DNA of 64,000 nt from Leisingera sp. ANG-M7 (GCF_000813965.1 NZ_JWLI01000002.1:1-64000); one strand, 5' to 3'. Positions 48,566-58,484 are shown, numbered from the stretch's first letter. The notes: generated by a model not told the origin, from the letters alone. Program-made: numbers and translations.

Positions 48566-48648
48566 TTGACTGGCGACCAGCGTTCTAGAGTTCTGACAGA
48601 TCTTCCTTGGCCGACAGCGCATAGCCTTTTCCACCCGGCGGCGGATGG

Positions 48649-49092
48649 TCACGGAAACGGCCCGCCGCCCGTCTTTTGCAGACGCTCCAGAAACACCTCC
48701 AGATCCTCCGCGCAGTCCAACGGTTCCATCGCCTGTTTGATCGCCGCACCGTAGATCTGCCACATCTGCAGCCGCAGCGCCGCGCCGGCCTCTGTCAGGT
48801 GCAGCAGCTTGCCGCGGCGGTCCTGTTCGAACACGGTTTCGCGCACCAGACCCTGTTTCACCATCTGCGCCAGAATGCGCGACAGGTTGGACTGCTCAAA
48901 CAGCAGGTTGCGGGTCAGCTCATAGGCCCGCACCCCGTCCGCCCCGGCCATCTCGATCCCCCACAGCACGTCGTACCATCTGAGCGGTGGCAGCCCCGCT
49001 GCCCGCAGCTTGGCCTCCATGTCGCGGTGGGTCTGCCGGTGGGCGCGGTTCAGCAGGATCCAGATTGCAGTTTCGCGTGTGCTGGGTGTCAT
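48649..49092 (-). CDS. MarR-family transcriptional regulator
   Basis: A 147-residue protein with the MarR winged helix: GVRAYELTRNLLFEQSNLSRILAQMVKQGLVRETVFEQDRRGKLLHLTEAG (about residues 53-103), where DRR is the wing. N- and C-terminal helices form the dimer. The start at 49092 was chosen because it begins with MTPSTRETAIWILLNRAHR, as in relatives; the frame is open to 49173. It is divergent from the YceI gene at 49244 and probably regulates it. The shared region has GGATGC (49142-49147) and GCATCC (49166-49171) as a possible operator. Confidence 0.86.
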   Translation of the reverse strand: MTPSTRETAIWILLNRAHRQTHRDMEAKLRAAGLPPLRWYDVLWGIEMAGADGVRAYELTRNLLFEQSNLSRILAQMVKQGLVRETVFEQDRRGKLLHLTEAGAALRLQMWQIYGAAIKQAMEPLDCAEDLEVFLERLQKTGGGPFP

Positions 49093-49243
49093 GCGGTCTT
49101 CACGAGTTGGTGAACAAGAGAGAGGTTCCGCCGTTGCCGGTGGATGCAGGCAGATAGATGTCATAGCATCCATCCTGGATCAATCGCATCCTCACGTAAC
49201 AAGAGCCGTTCCCGGCCCAACCCCATCCGACAGGAAGACTGCC

Positions 49244-49825
49244 ATGATGATCAGGATTGCCTCCCTCGCCGCCGCCGCGCTGCTGGCCGCCCCCGCTGCC
49301 TTTGCCGCCACCACCTACAAGACCGACCAGGGCCATACCGAGGTCAAATTCAGCTGGAGCCACGCCGGCGTCTCGATGCAGAGCGGCGAGTTTACCGACG
49401 CCCAGGGCACTCTGGTGCTGGACCCGGAAAACCCCGAAGCGTCCACTCTGAATGTGACCATCAAGGCGGACAGCGTCGCCACCGGGTTCGGGCCGCTGGA
49501 CGACCACCTGTCCAGCGCCGACTTCCTGGAGGTCGCAACCTACCCTGAGATCACCTTTGTCAGCACCGGGATTGAGAAGACCGGCGACAAGACCGCCAAG
49601 GTGACCGGCGATCTGACCATTCACGGCACCACCCAGCCCGTGGTGCTGGACACCACTATGACCCACCTCGGCCCGCACCCGCTGGGCGGTGCGATCGAAT
49701 ACTACCAGGGCGACTGGGCGGCGTTTGAGGCCACCACCACCATCGACCACCAGGCGTTCGGCGTCGGCGGATTCTCCACCGGACCGATCACCATCCATAT
49801 CGTCAGCGAGCTGAAGGCCGAGTGA
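49244..49825 (+). CDS. YceI-family periplasmic lipid-binding-like protein
   Basis: A 193-residue exported protein with an Ala-rich signal peptide (about residues 1-22). The YceI lipocalin-like barrel is seen as YKTDQGHTEVKFSWSHAGVS, TLNVTIKADSVATGFGPLDDHL, SADFLEVATYPEITFVST, VTGDLTIHGTTQPVVLDTTM and QAFGVGGFS. These proteins bind polyprenyl or other isoprenoid chains, and are sometimes induced by stress or base. AGGAAG lies 8 bases upstream. It is divergent from a MarR gene and ends at a bidirectional terminator shared with nqrF. Confidence 0.9.
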   Translation: MMIRIASLAAAALLAAPAAFAATTYKTDQGHTEVKFSWSHAGVSMQSGEFTDAQGTLVLDPENPEASTLNVTIKADSVATGFGPLDDHLSSADFLEVATYPEITFVSTGIEKTGDKTAKVTGDLTIHGTTQPVVLDTTMTHLGPHPLGGAIEYYQGDWAAFEATTTIDHQAFGVGGFSTGPITIHIVSELKAE

Positions 49826-49908
49826 TTTCTGCCGAGCCGGTGCACGGGGGGTGTACAGGGGGTGCACGCATGTCACCCCCCTCCCCGGCCCGCTCATGAG
49901 AACAGAAA

Positions 49909-49946
49909 AAGCCCCGGATGTTCCCATCCGGGGCTTCTTTAGATTT
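49909..49946. terminator. Bidirectional terminator between yceI and nqrF
   Basis: AAGCCCCGGATG (49909-49920), loop TTCC, CATCCGGGGCTT (49925-49936) form a perfect 12-bp stem. T-rich sequence follows on the plus strand (CTTTAGATTTT), and AAAAA precedes it, giving a T-run on the minus strand. It ends both the YceI gene and the nqr operon. Confidence 0.88.
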
Positions 49947-49961
49947 TGGGGTCTCTCCGGC

Positions 49962-51185
49962 TCAGCCGCCGAAGTCGTCCAGCATGATGTCCTCGCGGTC
50001 CACGCCCAGATCCAGGAGCATGTTGATCACCGACTGGTTCATGATCGGCGGTCCACACATGTAGAACTCGCAGTCTTCCGGCGCAGGGTGGTTCTTGAGG
50101 TATTCCTCGAACAGAACGTTGTGGATGAAGCCGGTGTAGCCTTTCCAGTCGTCCTCCGGCTGCGCGTCGGACAGCGCGACGTGCCAGTCGAAGTTGTCGA
50201 ACTCTTCGGCCAGCTGGTCGAAGTCCTCGACAAAGAACATCTCCTTCTTCGAGCGCGCACCGTACCAGAAGCTGATCTTGCGATCGCGGTTCTCCAGCCG
50301 CTTCAGCTGGTCGAAGATGTGGCTGCGCATCGGCGCCATGCCGGCACCGCCGCCGATGAACACCATTTCCTTCTGAGTGTCGCGGGCAAAGAACTCGCCG
50401 AACGGACCGGAGATGGTGACTTCATCGCCCGGCTTCAGGTTGAAGATGTAGGACGACATCTTGCCTGCCGGAATGTCGCTGCTGCCCGGCGGCGGCGAGG
50501 CAACGCGGACGTTAAGCATGATGATGCCCTTCTCGTCCGGGTAGTTCGCCATCGAATAGGCGCGCTCGACCGGCTCATCCACGACAGACTTGTACTGCCA
50601 CAGATTGAAGCGGTCCCAATCCTCGCGGTACTCCTCCTGGATGTCGAAGTCGGTGTAGGCCAGCTGGTGGGCGGGCGCCTCAATCTGGATGTAGCCGCCG
50701 GCGCGGAAGTTCACATCCTCTCCTTCGGGCAGTTCCAGCACCAGCGCCTTGATGAAGGTCGCCACGTTGTCGTTCGACCGCACCTTGCAGCGCCATTTCT
50801 TGACGCCGAAGACCTCTTCGGGAACCTCGACCTCCATGTCCTGCTTGACCGCAACCTGACAGGACAGGCGGTCGCCGCAAGACGCCTCGCGCTTGGTGAT
50901 GTGGCTTTCCTCGGTCGGCAGGATGGAGCCGCCGCCGGAATGCACACGCACCCGGCACTGGGCGCAGGTGCCGCCGCCGCCGCAGGCGGAGGGGACGAAG
51001 AGTTTCTCGGCCGCCAGCGTTTGCAGCAGTTTGCCGCCCGCAGGCACCGAGATGGTTTTCTCACCGTTGATGGTGATGTTGACGTTGCCGGACGCGACCA
51101 GGCGGGAACGGGCAGCCAGGATGATGGCCACCAGCGCCAGCACGATCAACGTGAACAGGACAACGCCGAGCGAGAAAGTTTCCAT
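49962..51185 (-). CDS. nqrF: Na+-translocating NADH:quinone reductase subunit F
   Basis: A 407-residue subunit with an N-terminal membrane helix (residues 5-25), a ferredoxin-like 2Fe-2S domain with Cys68, Cys74, Cys77 and Cys109, then an FAD domain ([11 protein letters not shown], about residue 210) and an NADH domain ([13 protein letters not shown]). It is the electron entry point, taking hydride from NADH. The length and cysteine spacing match Vibrio NqrF. It is the last gene of the nqrABCDEF operon, 16 bp after nqrE, and is followed by the bidirectional terminator. Confidence 0.96.
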   Translation of the reverse strand: METFSLGVVLFTLIVLALVAIILAARSRLVASGNVNITINGEKTISVPAGGKLLQTLAAEKLFVPSACGGGGTCAQCRVRVHSGGGSILPTEESHITKREASCGDRLSCQVAVKQDMEVEVPEEVFGVKKWRCKVRSNDNVATFIKALVLELPEGEDVNFRAGGYIQIEAPAHQLAYTDFDIQEEYREDWDRFNLWQYKSVVDEPVERAYSMANYPDEKGIIMLNVRVASPPPGSSDIPAGKMSSYIFNLKPGDEVTISGPFGEFFARDTQKEMVFIGGGAGMAPMRSHIFDQLKRLENRDRKISFWYGARSKKEMFFVEDFDQLAEEFDNFDWHVALSDAQPEDDWKGYTGFIHNVLFEEYLKNHPAPEDCEFYMCGPPIMNQSVINMLLDLGVDREDIMLDDFGG

Positions 51186-51201
51186 AACTTCAGACGCTCC
51201 C

Positions 51202-51810
51202 TTACAGTTTGACGCCGCTGAAGGACATGAAGGCCATCGCCATCAGACCCGCGGTGATAAAGGTGATGCCCAGGCCCTGCAGGCCGTCCGGCACGTCGGA
51301 ATACTTCAGCTTCTCGCGCACGCCCGCCATCGCGGTGATCGCCAGCGCCCAGCCAAAGCCGGAGGAGAGGCCGTAAGTGGTTGCTTCCGCGAAATTGTAG
51401 TCGCGTTCCACCATGAACAGCGAACCACCGAGGATCGCACAGTTCACCGTGATCAGCGGCAGGAAGACCCCCAGCGCGTTGTAGAGCGGCGGGAAATACT
51501 TATCGAGGATCATCTCCAGAATTTGCACCATCGCCGCGATCACCCCGATATAGGAGATCAGGCCGAGGAAGGTCAGATCCACATCCGGGAAACCCGCCCA
51601 GGCCAGCGCGCCCGGCTTCAAGAGGTAGGTCAGCAGCAGGTTGTTGGTCGGCACGGTGATGGCCTGCACCAGCATCACCGAAATCCCCAGACCCAGCGCG
51701 GTGGAGATTTTCTTGGACACCGCGATAAAGGTGCACATGCCCAGGAAGAAGGAGAGCGCGAGGTTCTCGACAAAGATGGCCTTAACGGCGAGTGAAATCA
51801 GCCCTTCCAT
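51202..51810 (-). CDS. nqrE: Na+-translocating NADH:quinone reductase subunit E
   Basis: A 202-residue protein with about six membrane helices. It carries Cys26 ([14 protein letters not shown]) and Cys123 ([11 protein letters not shown]), which together with the NqrD pair hold the intramembrane iron-sulfur centre. The family-typical end [17 protein letters not shown] is present. The start shares its first base with the last base of the nqrD stop, so synthesis is coupled. It transfers electrons across the membrane from NqrF to NqrC. Confidence 0.95.
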   Translation of the reverse strand: MEGLISLAVKAIFVENLALSFFLGMCTFIAVSKKISTALGLGISVMLVQAITVPTNNLLLTYLLKPGALAWAGFPDVDLTFLGLISYIGVIAAMVQILEMILDKYFPPLYNALGVFLPLITVNCAILGGSLFMVERDYNFAEATTYGLSSGFGWALAITAMAGVREKLKYSDVPDGLQGLGITFITAGLMAMAFMSFSGVKL

Positions 51811-52463
51811 CAGTGCGCCTCCACGTTCTGGATTTTATATTCACGCTCTTCGACCTGGTTCGGCTTCCAGGTGCGGAACGCCCAGATCAGAAGGCCGATC
51901 ACGAAGAACGCCGACGGCGGCAGCAGCAGCATGCCGTTTGGCACATACCAGCCGCCGTTGTTCACGGTCTCCAGGATGGTGATGCCGAACAGGGAGCCGG
52001 AGCCGAACAGCTCGCGGATGATACCCACCAGCATCAGGATCAGGCCATAGCCCATGCCGTTGCCCAGACCGTCGATGAAGGAGGCCACCGGAGGGTTGCT
52101 CATGGCGAACGCCTCGGCGCGGCCCATCACGATACAGTTGGTGATGATCAGGCCGACGAAGACTGACAGGGTCTTGGAGATCTCAAAGGCGTAGGCCTTG
52201 AGCACCTGATCCACCAGGATCACCAGCGAGGCGATGATCACCATCTGCACGATAATCCGGATCGAGCTGGGGATCTGGTTTCTGAGGATCGAGATGAACA
52301 TCGAAGAGAACGCGGTCACGAAGGTCACCGCCAGGGTCATCACAAAGGCCACCTGCAGAGAGGAGGTCACCGCCAGCGCCGAGCAGATGCCCAGAACCTG
52401 CAGCGTGATCGGGTTGTTGTCGACCAATGGGTCGACCAGCATGTCTTTCTTGGTCTGCGCCAT
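51810..52463 (-). CDS. nqrD: Na+-translocating NADH:quinone reductase subunit D
   Basis: A 217-residue membrane subunit with about six helices. Cys27 (VLGICSAL) and Cys110 ([17 protein letters not shown]) form the pair matching those of Nqr[34 protein letters not shown] is the usual central block of the NqrD/RnfE family. It overlaps nqrC and nqrE by one base each. With NqrE it binds the iron centre that NqrM helps to insert. Confidence 0.95.
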   Translation of the reverse strand: MAQTKKDMLVDPLVDNNPITLQVLGICSALAVTSSLQVAFVMTLAVTFVTAFSSMFISILRNQIPSSIRIIVQMVIIASLVILVDQVLKAYAFEISKTLSVFVGLIITNCIVMGRAEAFAMSNPPVASFIDGLGNGMGYGLILMLVGIIRELFGSGSLFGITILETVNNGGWYVPNGMLLLPPSAFFVIGLLIWAFRTWKPNQVEEREYKIQNVEAH

Positions 52464-53266
52464 CAGAGCTCTCCCGCTTTAAGGGCGGCCAGGAAGGGTG
52501 CGTAGCCCTCTTCGCCCATCCAGAATTTCACCAGGTTGTCCACGCCGACAGAGGTCAGCGTCGCACCGGCCAGTGCATCAATGTGATGCTCCGGCCCGGC
52601 CGGGCCTTGCGCCTTGGCAACGCTGATCTGCAGTTCACCGCTTTCGTCATGCAGCTTCTTGCCGCTCCACAGGGACTTCCAGCGCGGGTTGTCCACCTCG
52701 GCGCCGAGGCCCGGGGTTTCGCCGTGCTGATAGAACTGCAGGCCGAAAATGTCGTTGCCGTTTTCCTCAACTGCGATGAAGCCATAGAGGGTCGACCACA
52801 GGCCGTAGCCGTGAACCGGCAGGATCACCTTGTCCAGATCGCCGTTTTCCTCGCGCAGCAGGTACACGGTCTTGTAGCGCGACTGTCGGCCAATGCCCGC
52901 CGGATCATTGTCCAGCGCGCGGCTCAGCTCAGGATCCTGCGCGGCAGCCAGATCGTCGAAATTGGCAGCGTCGAATTGGTCGGTGAATTCACCGGTTTCC
53001 AGATCCAGCACCTGCGGTTCAAAGGCGGCGAAGGCCTCAGCCACTTTGATGCCCGGCTCATAAAGGCCGGCCACCTGCAGAACGTTCAGCTGCTTGTCGC
53101 GTTTGCGGTTCACTTCCTGCACCGGGCGCAGAGACACCGCGGCGGTGGACACGATCATCGAGGCCACCAGGCAGACGGCAACAGCGATGAACAAGGTCTT
53201 GCCGACGGAATCCGGCGATGCGGCCAGGAAGCGGCCAATCAGGCCCTTGCTTTGGGTATCAGCCAT
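52463..53266 (-). CDS. nqrC: Na+-translocating NADH:quinone reductase subunit C
   Basis: A 267-residue subunit with one N-terminal membrane helix (about residues 20-40) and a periplasmic FMN domain. The flavinylation motif is [10 protein letters not shown] (about residues 232-241), with a threonine esterified to FMN by ApbE. Note that AGAT replaces the more common [24 protein letters not shown] and [13 protein letters not shown] are other family blocks. The start overlaps the end of nqrB by 8 bp. Confidence 0.94.
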   Translation of the reverse strand: MADTQSKGLIGRFLAASPDSVGKTLFIAVAVCLVASMIVSTAAVSLRPVQEVNRKRDKQLNVLQVAGLYEPGIKVAEAFAAFEPQVLDLETGEFTDQFDAANFDDLAAAQDPELSRALDNDPAGIGRQSRYKTVYLLREENGDLDKVILPVHGYGLWSTLYGFIAVEENGNDIFGLQFYQHGETPGLGAEVDNPRWKSLWSGKKLHDESGELQISVAKAQGPAGPEHHIDALAGATLTSVGVDNLVKFWMGEEGYAPFLAALKAGEL

Positions 53267-54467
53267 GGCGGCGCGCCCTCCGTTTGATGTTGGCCTGCAC
53301 GACGAAGTAGTCGATCAGCGGTGCAAAAACGTTGCCGAACAGGATCGCCAGCATCATGCCTTCGGGGAAGGCCGGGTTCAGCACCCGGATCAGCACCACC
53401 ATCACGCCGATGAGGGCACCGTAGATGTAGCGGCCCGCGTTGGTATGGGATGCGGACACGGGTTCGGTCACCATGAACACCAGACCGAATGCATAACCGC
53501 CCAGCACCAGGTGCCAGTACCACGGCATCGCAAACATCGGGTTGCTGTCGGAGCCAATGAGGTTCAGCAGCATCGAGAAGGCGATCATGCCCGCAAGGCA
53601 GCCCACGATCAGGCGCCAGTTGGCGATCTTGGTGAACAGCAGGAAGCAAAGCCCGATTGCGCAGGCCAGCGTCGATGTTTCACCAAAGCTGCCTTGGATG
53701 GTGCCAAAGAACGCATCCGACCATTCGATACCCTTGGCGGCCAGCGCCTGCACGCCGTCAGCAGCGGTCACACCCAGCGCGGTCGCGCCGGAGAAGCCGT
53801 CAACCGGGGTCCAGACAGCGTCGCCCGACATGTTCGCCGGATAGGCAAAGTACAGGAACGCACGGCCCACCAGCGCCGGGTTCAGGAAGTTCTTGCCAGT
53901 GCCGCCAAAGACTTCCTTGCCGATCACCACGCCGAAGATGATGCCAAGCGCCACCTGCCACAGCGGCGCGGAGGCCGGCATGATCAGAGTGTAAAGCATC
54001 GAGGTCACAAGGAAGCCCTCGTTCACCTCATGGCCGCGCACGGTGGCAAAGATGACTTCGAAGATGCCGCCTGCAACCAGTGTCACGATGTAGATCGGCA
54101 GGAAATACAGGAACCCGTGCGCGATGTTGGCCATCGGGCTCACCGCATCCAGCGAGATGCCGAACATCTGCAGGATGGCGATCCGCCAGCCGGTGGCCGC
54201 ATCAGCCCCCAGCGCGGCAATCGCCGAGTTGGCCTGATAGCCGGTGTTCCACATGCCCCACAGGATGCAGGGGATGGTGGCGATCACCACATAGGTCATG
54301 ATCCGCTTCATATCGACGTATGAGCGGGCATGCGGCGCCACCGAGGTGACGGTTTTCGGGGTATAAAGGAAGGACTCCACCATCTCGTAGACGGGGAAGA
54401 GCTTTTCGTACTTGCCCCCCTTCTCGAAATGGGGCTCGATCCTGTCAAAGAAGCTGCGCAATCCCAT
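53259..54467 (-). CDS. nqrB: Na+-translocating NADH:quinone reductase subunit B
   Basis: A 402-residue membrane protein with about ten helices. The flavinylation motif GFSGATALG (about residue 218) carries the covalent FMN threonine, and riboflavin and quinone sites lie elsewhere in this subunit. MVTEPVSASHTNAGRYIYG and GLVFMVTE-type text near the C-terminus match the family, as does YVDMKRIMTYVVIATIPCILWGMWNTGY. NqrB is the main sodium-channel subunit. It follows nqrA by 5 bp. Confidence 0.95.
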   Translation of the reverse strand: MGLRSFFDRIEPHFEKGGKYEKLFPVYEMVESFLYTPKTVTSVAPHARSYVDMKRIMTYVVIATIPCILWGMWNTGYQANSAIAALGADAATGWRIAILQMFGISLDAVSPMANIAHGFLYFLPIYIVTLVAGGIFEVIFATVRGHEVNEGFLVTSMLYTLIMPASAPLWQVALGIIFGVVIGKEVFGGTGKNFLNPALVGRAFLYFAYPANMSGDAVWTPVDGFSGATALGVTAADGVQALAAKGIEWSDAFFGTIQGSFGETSTLACAIGLCFLLFTKIANWRLIVGCLAGMIAFSMLLNLIGSDSNPMFAMPWYWHLVLGGYAFGLVFMVTEPVSASHTNAGRYIYGALIGVMVVLIRVLNPAFPEGMMLAILFGNVFAPLIDYFVVQANIKRRARRHG

Positions 54468-54472
54468 CCGGC

Positions 54473-55816
54473 TCAGCCCTCCTTTTCAATCTTGGTCAGG
54501 CAGTCGCGCAGCGCCAGCCCGTATTCGTACTTGGCCGGGCAGGCAAAGCCGACGAGGCCCATGTCCTCTTCGTCCAGCTCCAGCGCACCCAGCGCCTGTG
54601 CGGTGTCGGTGTCCATCACCAGCAGCGCGCGCAGCAATTGCGTCGGCAGGTAGTCCTGCGGCATCAGCTGTTCAAAAGTGCCGGTGGGCACCATCGCCCG
54701 GCGGCCGCCGTTCAAATTGCTGGTGAGGGCAAACAGCTTGCGGCTGAGGGCAGAGCCCAGCACCGGCTGAACCGCGTATTTGCCGCCCATCGGACGGATC
54801 CAGCCCAGCGGGATCTGCTTGCGGTCTTCTTCGATAATGGCAACCTGGCGGGCAAAACGGCCGAGGAAGGCCAGCGGGCCAGCTGCCTGGCGGCCCGACA
54901 GGATCGACCCGGAGATCACCCGCACCGGACCGTCCGAGGCAATCTCGCCGCGGGTCAGCTCATCGGTGGAGGCGCCCGCAACGGTGCGGACCAGACGGGG
55001 GCTGCGCGCAGCGGGACCGGAGATGGCAACCACGGTGGAGGGGTCCAGGTGGCCGGTCAGCAGCAAGCGGCCGATGGCAATCACGTCCTGATAGGATACG
55101 GTCCAGACCTGATCGTTCGCGCGGACGGGATGCAGGAAGTGGATGTGGGTGCCTGCAAGGCCCGAGGGATGCGGGCCGGAGAAACCCGCAACCTCAACCC
55201 CGGCGAGGTTTGCACCCGGAATGCTGTCGCCCGTCTTCTGGCACAGATAGGTGGTGCCGTCGGTCAGCAGGGTCACGGCCTTCAGGCCGGCCTCAAACGC
55301 CTCAGCCGCATCATTGATGATCACGGCGGCGTCGCCAGCCAGCGGTTCGCTGTCCATCGCGGTGACAAAGATCGCGGCGGGCTTGGACCCCGGCTGCGGC
55401 ATCTTGGAATAGGGACGGGTGCGGAAGGCGGTCCAGAGACCGGCGGCGCACAGCTTCTCGGTCAGGCCCTCGGCAGTGTCAGCATTGCCGGTGGCCGAGA
55501 AATCAATGCCGGTATCCTCGGCATCGGAAATCGCAATCACCACGCTTTCCAAGACCCGGCGCGCGCCGCGGTTGATCGCCACGACCTTGCCGGTCATCGG
55601 GGCCACCATCATCGCGGCCTCGGCATCCTTGTGGCAGAACAGCGGGGTGCCGCGGCGGACCTCCTCGCCTTCCTGCACCAGCATGCGGGGTTTCAGGCCC
55701 ATGTAGTCGGGGCCAAGCACGGCCACCGAGGTGATGGAGGGGCCGTCGTGGATCACTTGCTCCGGTGCGCCTGTCACCGGCAGATCCAGCCCCTTTCTCA
55801 AGTTAAATGTCTTCAT
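54473..55816 (-). CDS. nqrA: Na+-translocating NADH:quinone reductase subunit A
   Basis: A 447-residue soluble subunit without membrane helices. It begins MKTFNLRKGLDLPVTGAPEQ, the standard NqrA start; the frame is open to 55837. Blocks such as LKPRMLVQEGEEVRRGTPLFCHK (biotinyl/lipoyl-like), GTHIHFLHPV and LPTQLLRALLVMDTDTAQALGALELDEEDMGLVGFACPAKYEYG fit the family. NqrA contributes to quinone binding. It is the first gene of the operon. GGAGGGAC lies about 12 bases upstream, a little far. The promoter must be in the 356-bp gap 55817-56172. Confidence 0.95.
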   Translation of the reverse strand: MKTFNLRKGLDLPVTGAPEQVIHDGPSITSVAVLGPDYMGLKPRMLVQEGEEVRRGTPLFCHKDAEAAMMVAPMTGKVVAINRGARRVLESVVIAISDAEDTGIDFSATGNADTAEGLTEKLCAAGLWTAFRTRPYSKMPQPGSKPAAIFVTAMDSEPLAGDAAVIINDAAEAFEAGLKAVTLLTDGTTYLCQKTGDSIPGANLAGVEVAGFSGPHPSGLAGTHIHFLHPVRANDQVWTVSYQDVIAIGRLLLTGHLDPSTVVAISGPAARSPRLVRTVAGASTDELTRGEIASDGPVRVISGSILSGRQAAGPLAFLGRFARQVAIIEEDRKQIPLGWIRPMGGKYAVQPVLGSALSRKLFALTSNLNGGRRAMVPTGTFEQLMPQDYLPTQLLRALLVMDTDTAQALGALELDEEDMGLVGFACPAKYEYGLALRDCLTKIEKEG

Positions 55817-56172
55817 ATTTGCGCTACGTCCCTCCAAGGCCGAATCCCGTGGCGGTTCTTACCCCGTTCCGGCAGCGGCGGCAAAGAAAACGCACAAAAC
55901 GCCGTTTTCCGCACATCCGCACAGCCTGTCCTGATTTCCGGCGCACTCGAATCAAATTCGGCACCGAATGGCAAGGCTGTGCCCCTGCCTGTTTCCCGAT
56001 TTCCTGTGTACTGCGCGCTTTTATCAAACTGTTGGCGCTCACGGGTCTTGAGAAACCGTCAAAGCGGACAGGCGGAAACGGCAACCCATTCCCGCGGGCG
56101 CTGCCACGGCGGGCCAGTCTGCCTTTCAGTCTCAACACGCGGTTGAAACTGATTCTACCAAATACTGCGTAT
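55817..56172. other. Upstream region of the nqr operon (no gene seen)
   Basis: This 356-bp gap separates nqrA from the enolase-family gene upstream on the same strand. It should hold the nqr promoter, but I cannot assign -35/-10 boxes with confidence. It contains the odd palindrome AAAACG-C-CGTTTT (55896-55908) and AATAC-TGC-GTATT (56161-56173) at the end of the upstream gene. Open frames on the plus strand look like chance. Confidence 0.45.
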
Positions 56173-57297
56173 TCAGGCTTCCCAAACGGCCAGCGGCGCG
56201 CCCATCAGGTCCCGGTCGACAGTGATCCCCAGCCCCGGTGCATCCGGAACCAGCACGCCGCCGTCCTGCACCGGTGCGTCGAACTCTGCCGTTTTCAGCG
56301 TCACCATATCGCGGCAGTCCAGAATGCAACGCAGGGACCTCTCCGGCACCGTGGCGCCCAGATGGGCGATGGCAGAGAACGCCACGACGGATCCAACAGT
56401 ATCCTGCACGCTGACCGTGGCACCCGACGCCAGGCACATGTCCCGGTGCCGCCGCCCATGGGTCAGCCCGCCCGCCTTGGAGATCTTGAGGCCGATGCCG
56501 TCCGCCACGTCCTCTGCCAGCATCAGGGCGATGTCCTCATCCTGCTGGACCAGCTCATCCAGGATGATCGGTACTGTACAGCGCTTGCGCAGCGACATGG
56601 TCTCGCGCCAGGTCTTGCATGGTGCCTCCAGCACAAAATCCAGCCCCTCGGGCAGCATCCGCAGCATCCGCAGCGCGGTTTCCGGCGTCAGCCCGCCGTT
56701 GGCATCAACCAGAAAGAACTCTCCCGGCTGGCGGTCGGCCAAGGACGCGCGGATGCGCTCGGCATCCAGGGCCGGGCCGCCCTCGCCGTCCAGCGCACCG
56801 ATCTTCACCGAATGACCCAGATAGCCCATCGCGCGGTGCTGCGCGACGCGGGCGCGCATGTCCTCGGGACTGCCTGCGTAGATCGAGGAGATTACCGGCA
56901 GGCGTTTGCCGGTGGAGCCGCCCAGCAGCTCGCAGACCGGCAGGTTCACCGATTTGCCGAACAGGTCCCAGCAGGCCAGATCAATTGCCGACTTGGCGTG
57001 GTTGTGGCCCAGCAGCGCCTCATCCATCGCCTCGTTAATCCGATCCATCTGCCGCGGGTCGCGGCCCAACAGATACGGCGCAATCTCGGCAATCCCGGCC
57101 CGCACACCCAGGGCATGCGCTGCGATATAGGTGGAACCGAAGGGCGTGCTTTCGCCCCAGCCCTCCAGCCCGGTATCTGTGGTGATGCGCACAAAGGACG
57201 CATCAAAGCTGCGGTATTCCCGCCCGCCCGACAGGGTGTAGACGCCGCCGGAATAAGGCAGGTCCAGCTGATAAAGCTCGATCTTCCTGATCTTCAT
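56173..57297 (-). CDS. Enolase-superfamily racemase/epimerase, 4-hydroxyproline-betaine epimerase (HpbD)-like
   Basis: A 374-residue protein of the MLE/MR group. The N-terminal cap has IRKIELYQLDLPYSGGVYTLSGG and HALGVRAGIAEIAPYLLGRDP, which look like HpbD of Pelagibaca as I recall it. The barrel has HSVKIGALD (first lysine), LVDANGG, VLEAPC and LDELVQQDED (metal ligands) and GLKISKAGGLTHG (second lysine), so the two-lysine 1,1-proton-transfer machinery is complete. The start overlaps the oxidoreductase stop by 4 bp. It ends the minus-strand betaine operon. Epimerisation of a proline- or hydroxyproline-betaine is the likely role. Confidence 0.82.
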   Translation of the reverse strand: MKIRKIELYQLDLPYSGGVYTLSGGREYRSFDASFVRITTDTGLEGWGESTPFGSTYIAAHALGVRAGIAEIAPYLLGRDPRQMDRINEAMDEALLGHNHAKSAIDLACWDLFGKSVNLPVCELLGGSTGKRLPVISSIYAGSPEDMRARVAQHRAMGYLGHSVKIGALDGEGGPALDAERIRASLADRQPGEFFLVDANGGLTPETALRMLRMLPEGLDFVLEAPCKTWRETMSLRKRCTVPIILDELVQQDEDIALMLAEDVADGIGLKISKAGGLTHGRRHRDMCLASGATVSVQDTVGSVVAFSAIAHLGATVPERSLRCILDCRDMVTLKTAEFDAPVQDGGVLVPDAPGLGITVDRDLMGAPLAVWEA

Positions 57298-58388
57298 GGC
57301 TGGACCTCGGGGATCATCAGAACCAGCTTGCCGGTGTGCTTCTTGCTCAGGAAGTCCTCCTGCGCGGCGGCGATCTCAGCCAGCGGATAGGTCTTGGCGA
57401 CCAGCGGGCGGATTTCGCCTGCCTCGATGTAGGAAATCAGATTGGCGAACACCTCATCCTCCTGAAAGGTGCAGCCCATCAGGGTCAGATCCTTGAGGTA
57501 GAGCGTGCGCACGTCGATCTCTGAAATCGGCCCGGCGATGGCGCCGGCGGTGGTGTAACGCCCGCCCCGGCGCAGCACGTCCAGGAACGATGGCCACTGC
57601 GGACCCGCGACCAGATCGACCACCACGTCGATGGAACCTTCGCCCAGTTCCTTGACCAGATTGGCGTTGCGGTCGACCACGCGGTCGGCACCAAGCGCCA
57701 GCACTTCATCTGTCTTGGCGGCGGAAGAAAGCGCAATCACGGTTGCGCCGCGGCGTTTCGCCAGCTGCACGGCGGCGGAGCCCACGCCGCCGGATGCGCC
57801 GGAGATCAGCACGGTTTCCGCGCCCAGCCCCACCCGATGCAGCATGTTTTCAGCCGTGGAATAGGCGCAGGGGATCGAGGCCAGCTCTGCATCGGACCAA
57901 TCGCAGGTCACCGCATGGGTTTCGCGCGCAGGCGCCACCGCAAACTGGGCAAAGCCGCCGTCGCATTCGCTGCCGAAGGTCCAGCATTCATAGGGGCGGT
58001 AGTCCACATAGGTCCGCAGCATATTGCGCACCAGAACCCGCTCGCCGATGCGGGATGAGTCGACGCCCTCCCCCACCGCTGCGATGCGGCCGCAGGCATC
58101 CGCACCTTGGATGCGCGGAAACTCCAGCGGCTTGCCGGACCAGCTGGCGTCATCGTCGTTGACACTGTCGAACCCCGAGGCACCGCCCGCATTGGTGTCC
58201 GCGTTCACCGCCTTGGAATACCAGCCGATTCGGGTGTTGATATCGGTGTTGTTGATGCCCGCTGCCGCCACGCGGATCAGCACTTCACCCGGTCCGGGCT
58301 GCGGTACCGGCACGTCGGTGCGGTAGTCCAGTTTGTCGATGCCGCCGTGGCCGGTCAGCAGAACCGCTGCCATTTTAGTTGGAATCAT
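57294..58388 (-). CDS. MDR-family zinc-independent oxidoreductase (quinone-oxidoreductase-like)
   Basis: A 364-residue medium-chain dehydrogenase/reductase. It has the GroES-like N-terminal part (PGPGEVLIRVAAAGINNTDINTRIGWYS) and the nucleotide motif ISGASGGVGSAAVQLAKRRGATVIAL (about residues 193-218). The catalytic and structural zinc cysteines of alcohol dehydrogenases are not evident, so it belongs to the quinone-oxidoreductase/enoyl-reductase side. The insert around residues 58-90 is Asn/Asp/Gly-rich. It could reduce or oxidise an unsaturated or carbonyl intermediate. It overlaps the HpbD-like gene by 4 bp, while 96 bp separate it from the small gene upstream. Confidence 0.85.
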   Translation of the reverse strand: MIPTKMAAVLLTGHGGIDKLDYRTDVPVPQPGPGEVLIRVAAAGINNTDINTRIGWYSKAVNADTNAGGASGFDSVNDDDASWSGKPLEFPRIQGADACGRIAAVGEGVDSSRIGERVLVRNMLRTYVDYRPYECWTFGSECDGGFAQFAVAPARETHAVTCDWSDAELASIPCAYSTAENMLHRVGLGAETVLISGASGGVGSAAVQLAKRRGATVIALSSAAKTDEVLALGADRVVDRNANLVKELGEGSIDVVVDLVAGPQWPSFLDVLRRGGRYTTAGAIAGPISEIDVRTLYLKDLTLMGCTFQEDEVFANLISYIEAGEIRPLVAKTYPLAEIAAAQEDFLSKKHTGKLVLMIPEVQP

Positions 58389-58484
58389 GCCCGCACCTCC
58401 CCTTCTGGAATTAGATTGGCCGGCCCTCCCCTGCCGGCCAAAACAGGCTGATGCCCCATCGGGGCCACCGGCCTGAATCTTGCA

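Noticed and set aside
49142-49171. GGATGC/GCATCC as a firm MarR operator
   Set aside because: The 6-bp arms 18 bp apart are too weak to list as a separate site; mentioned only with the MarR gene.
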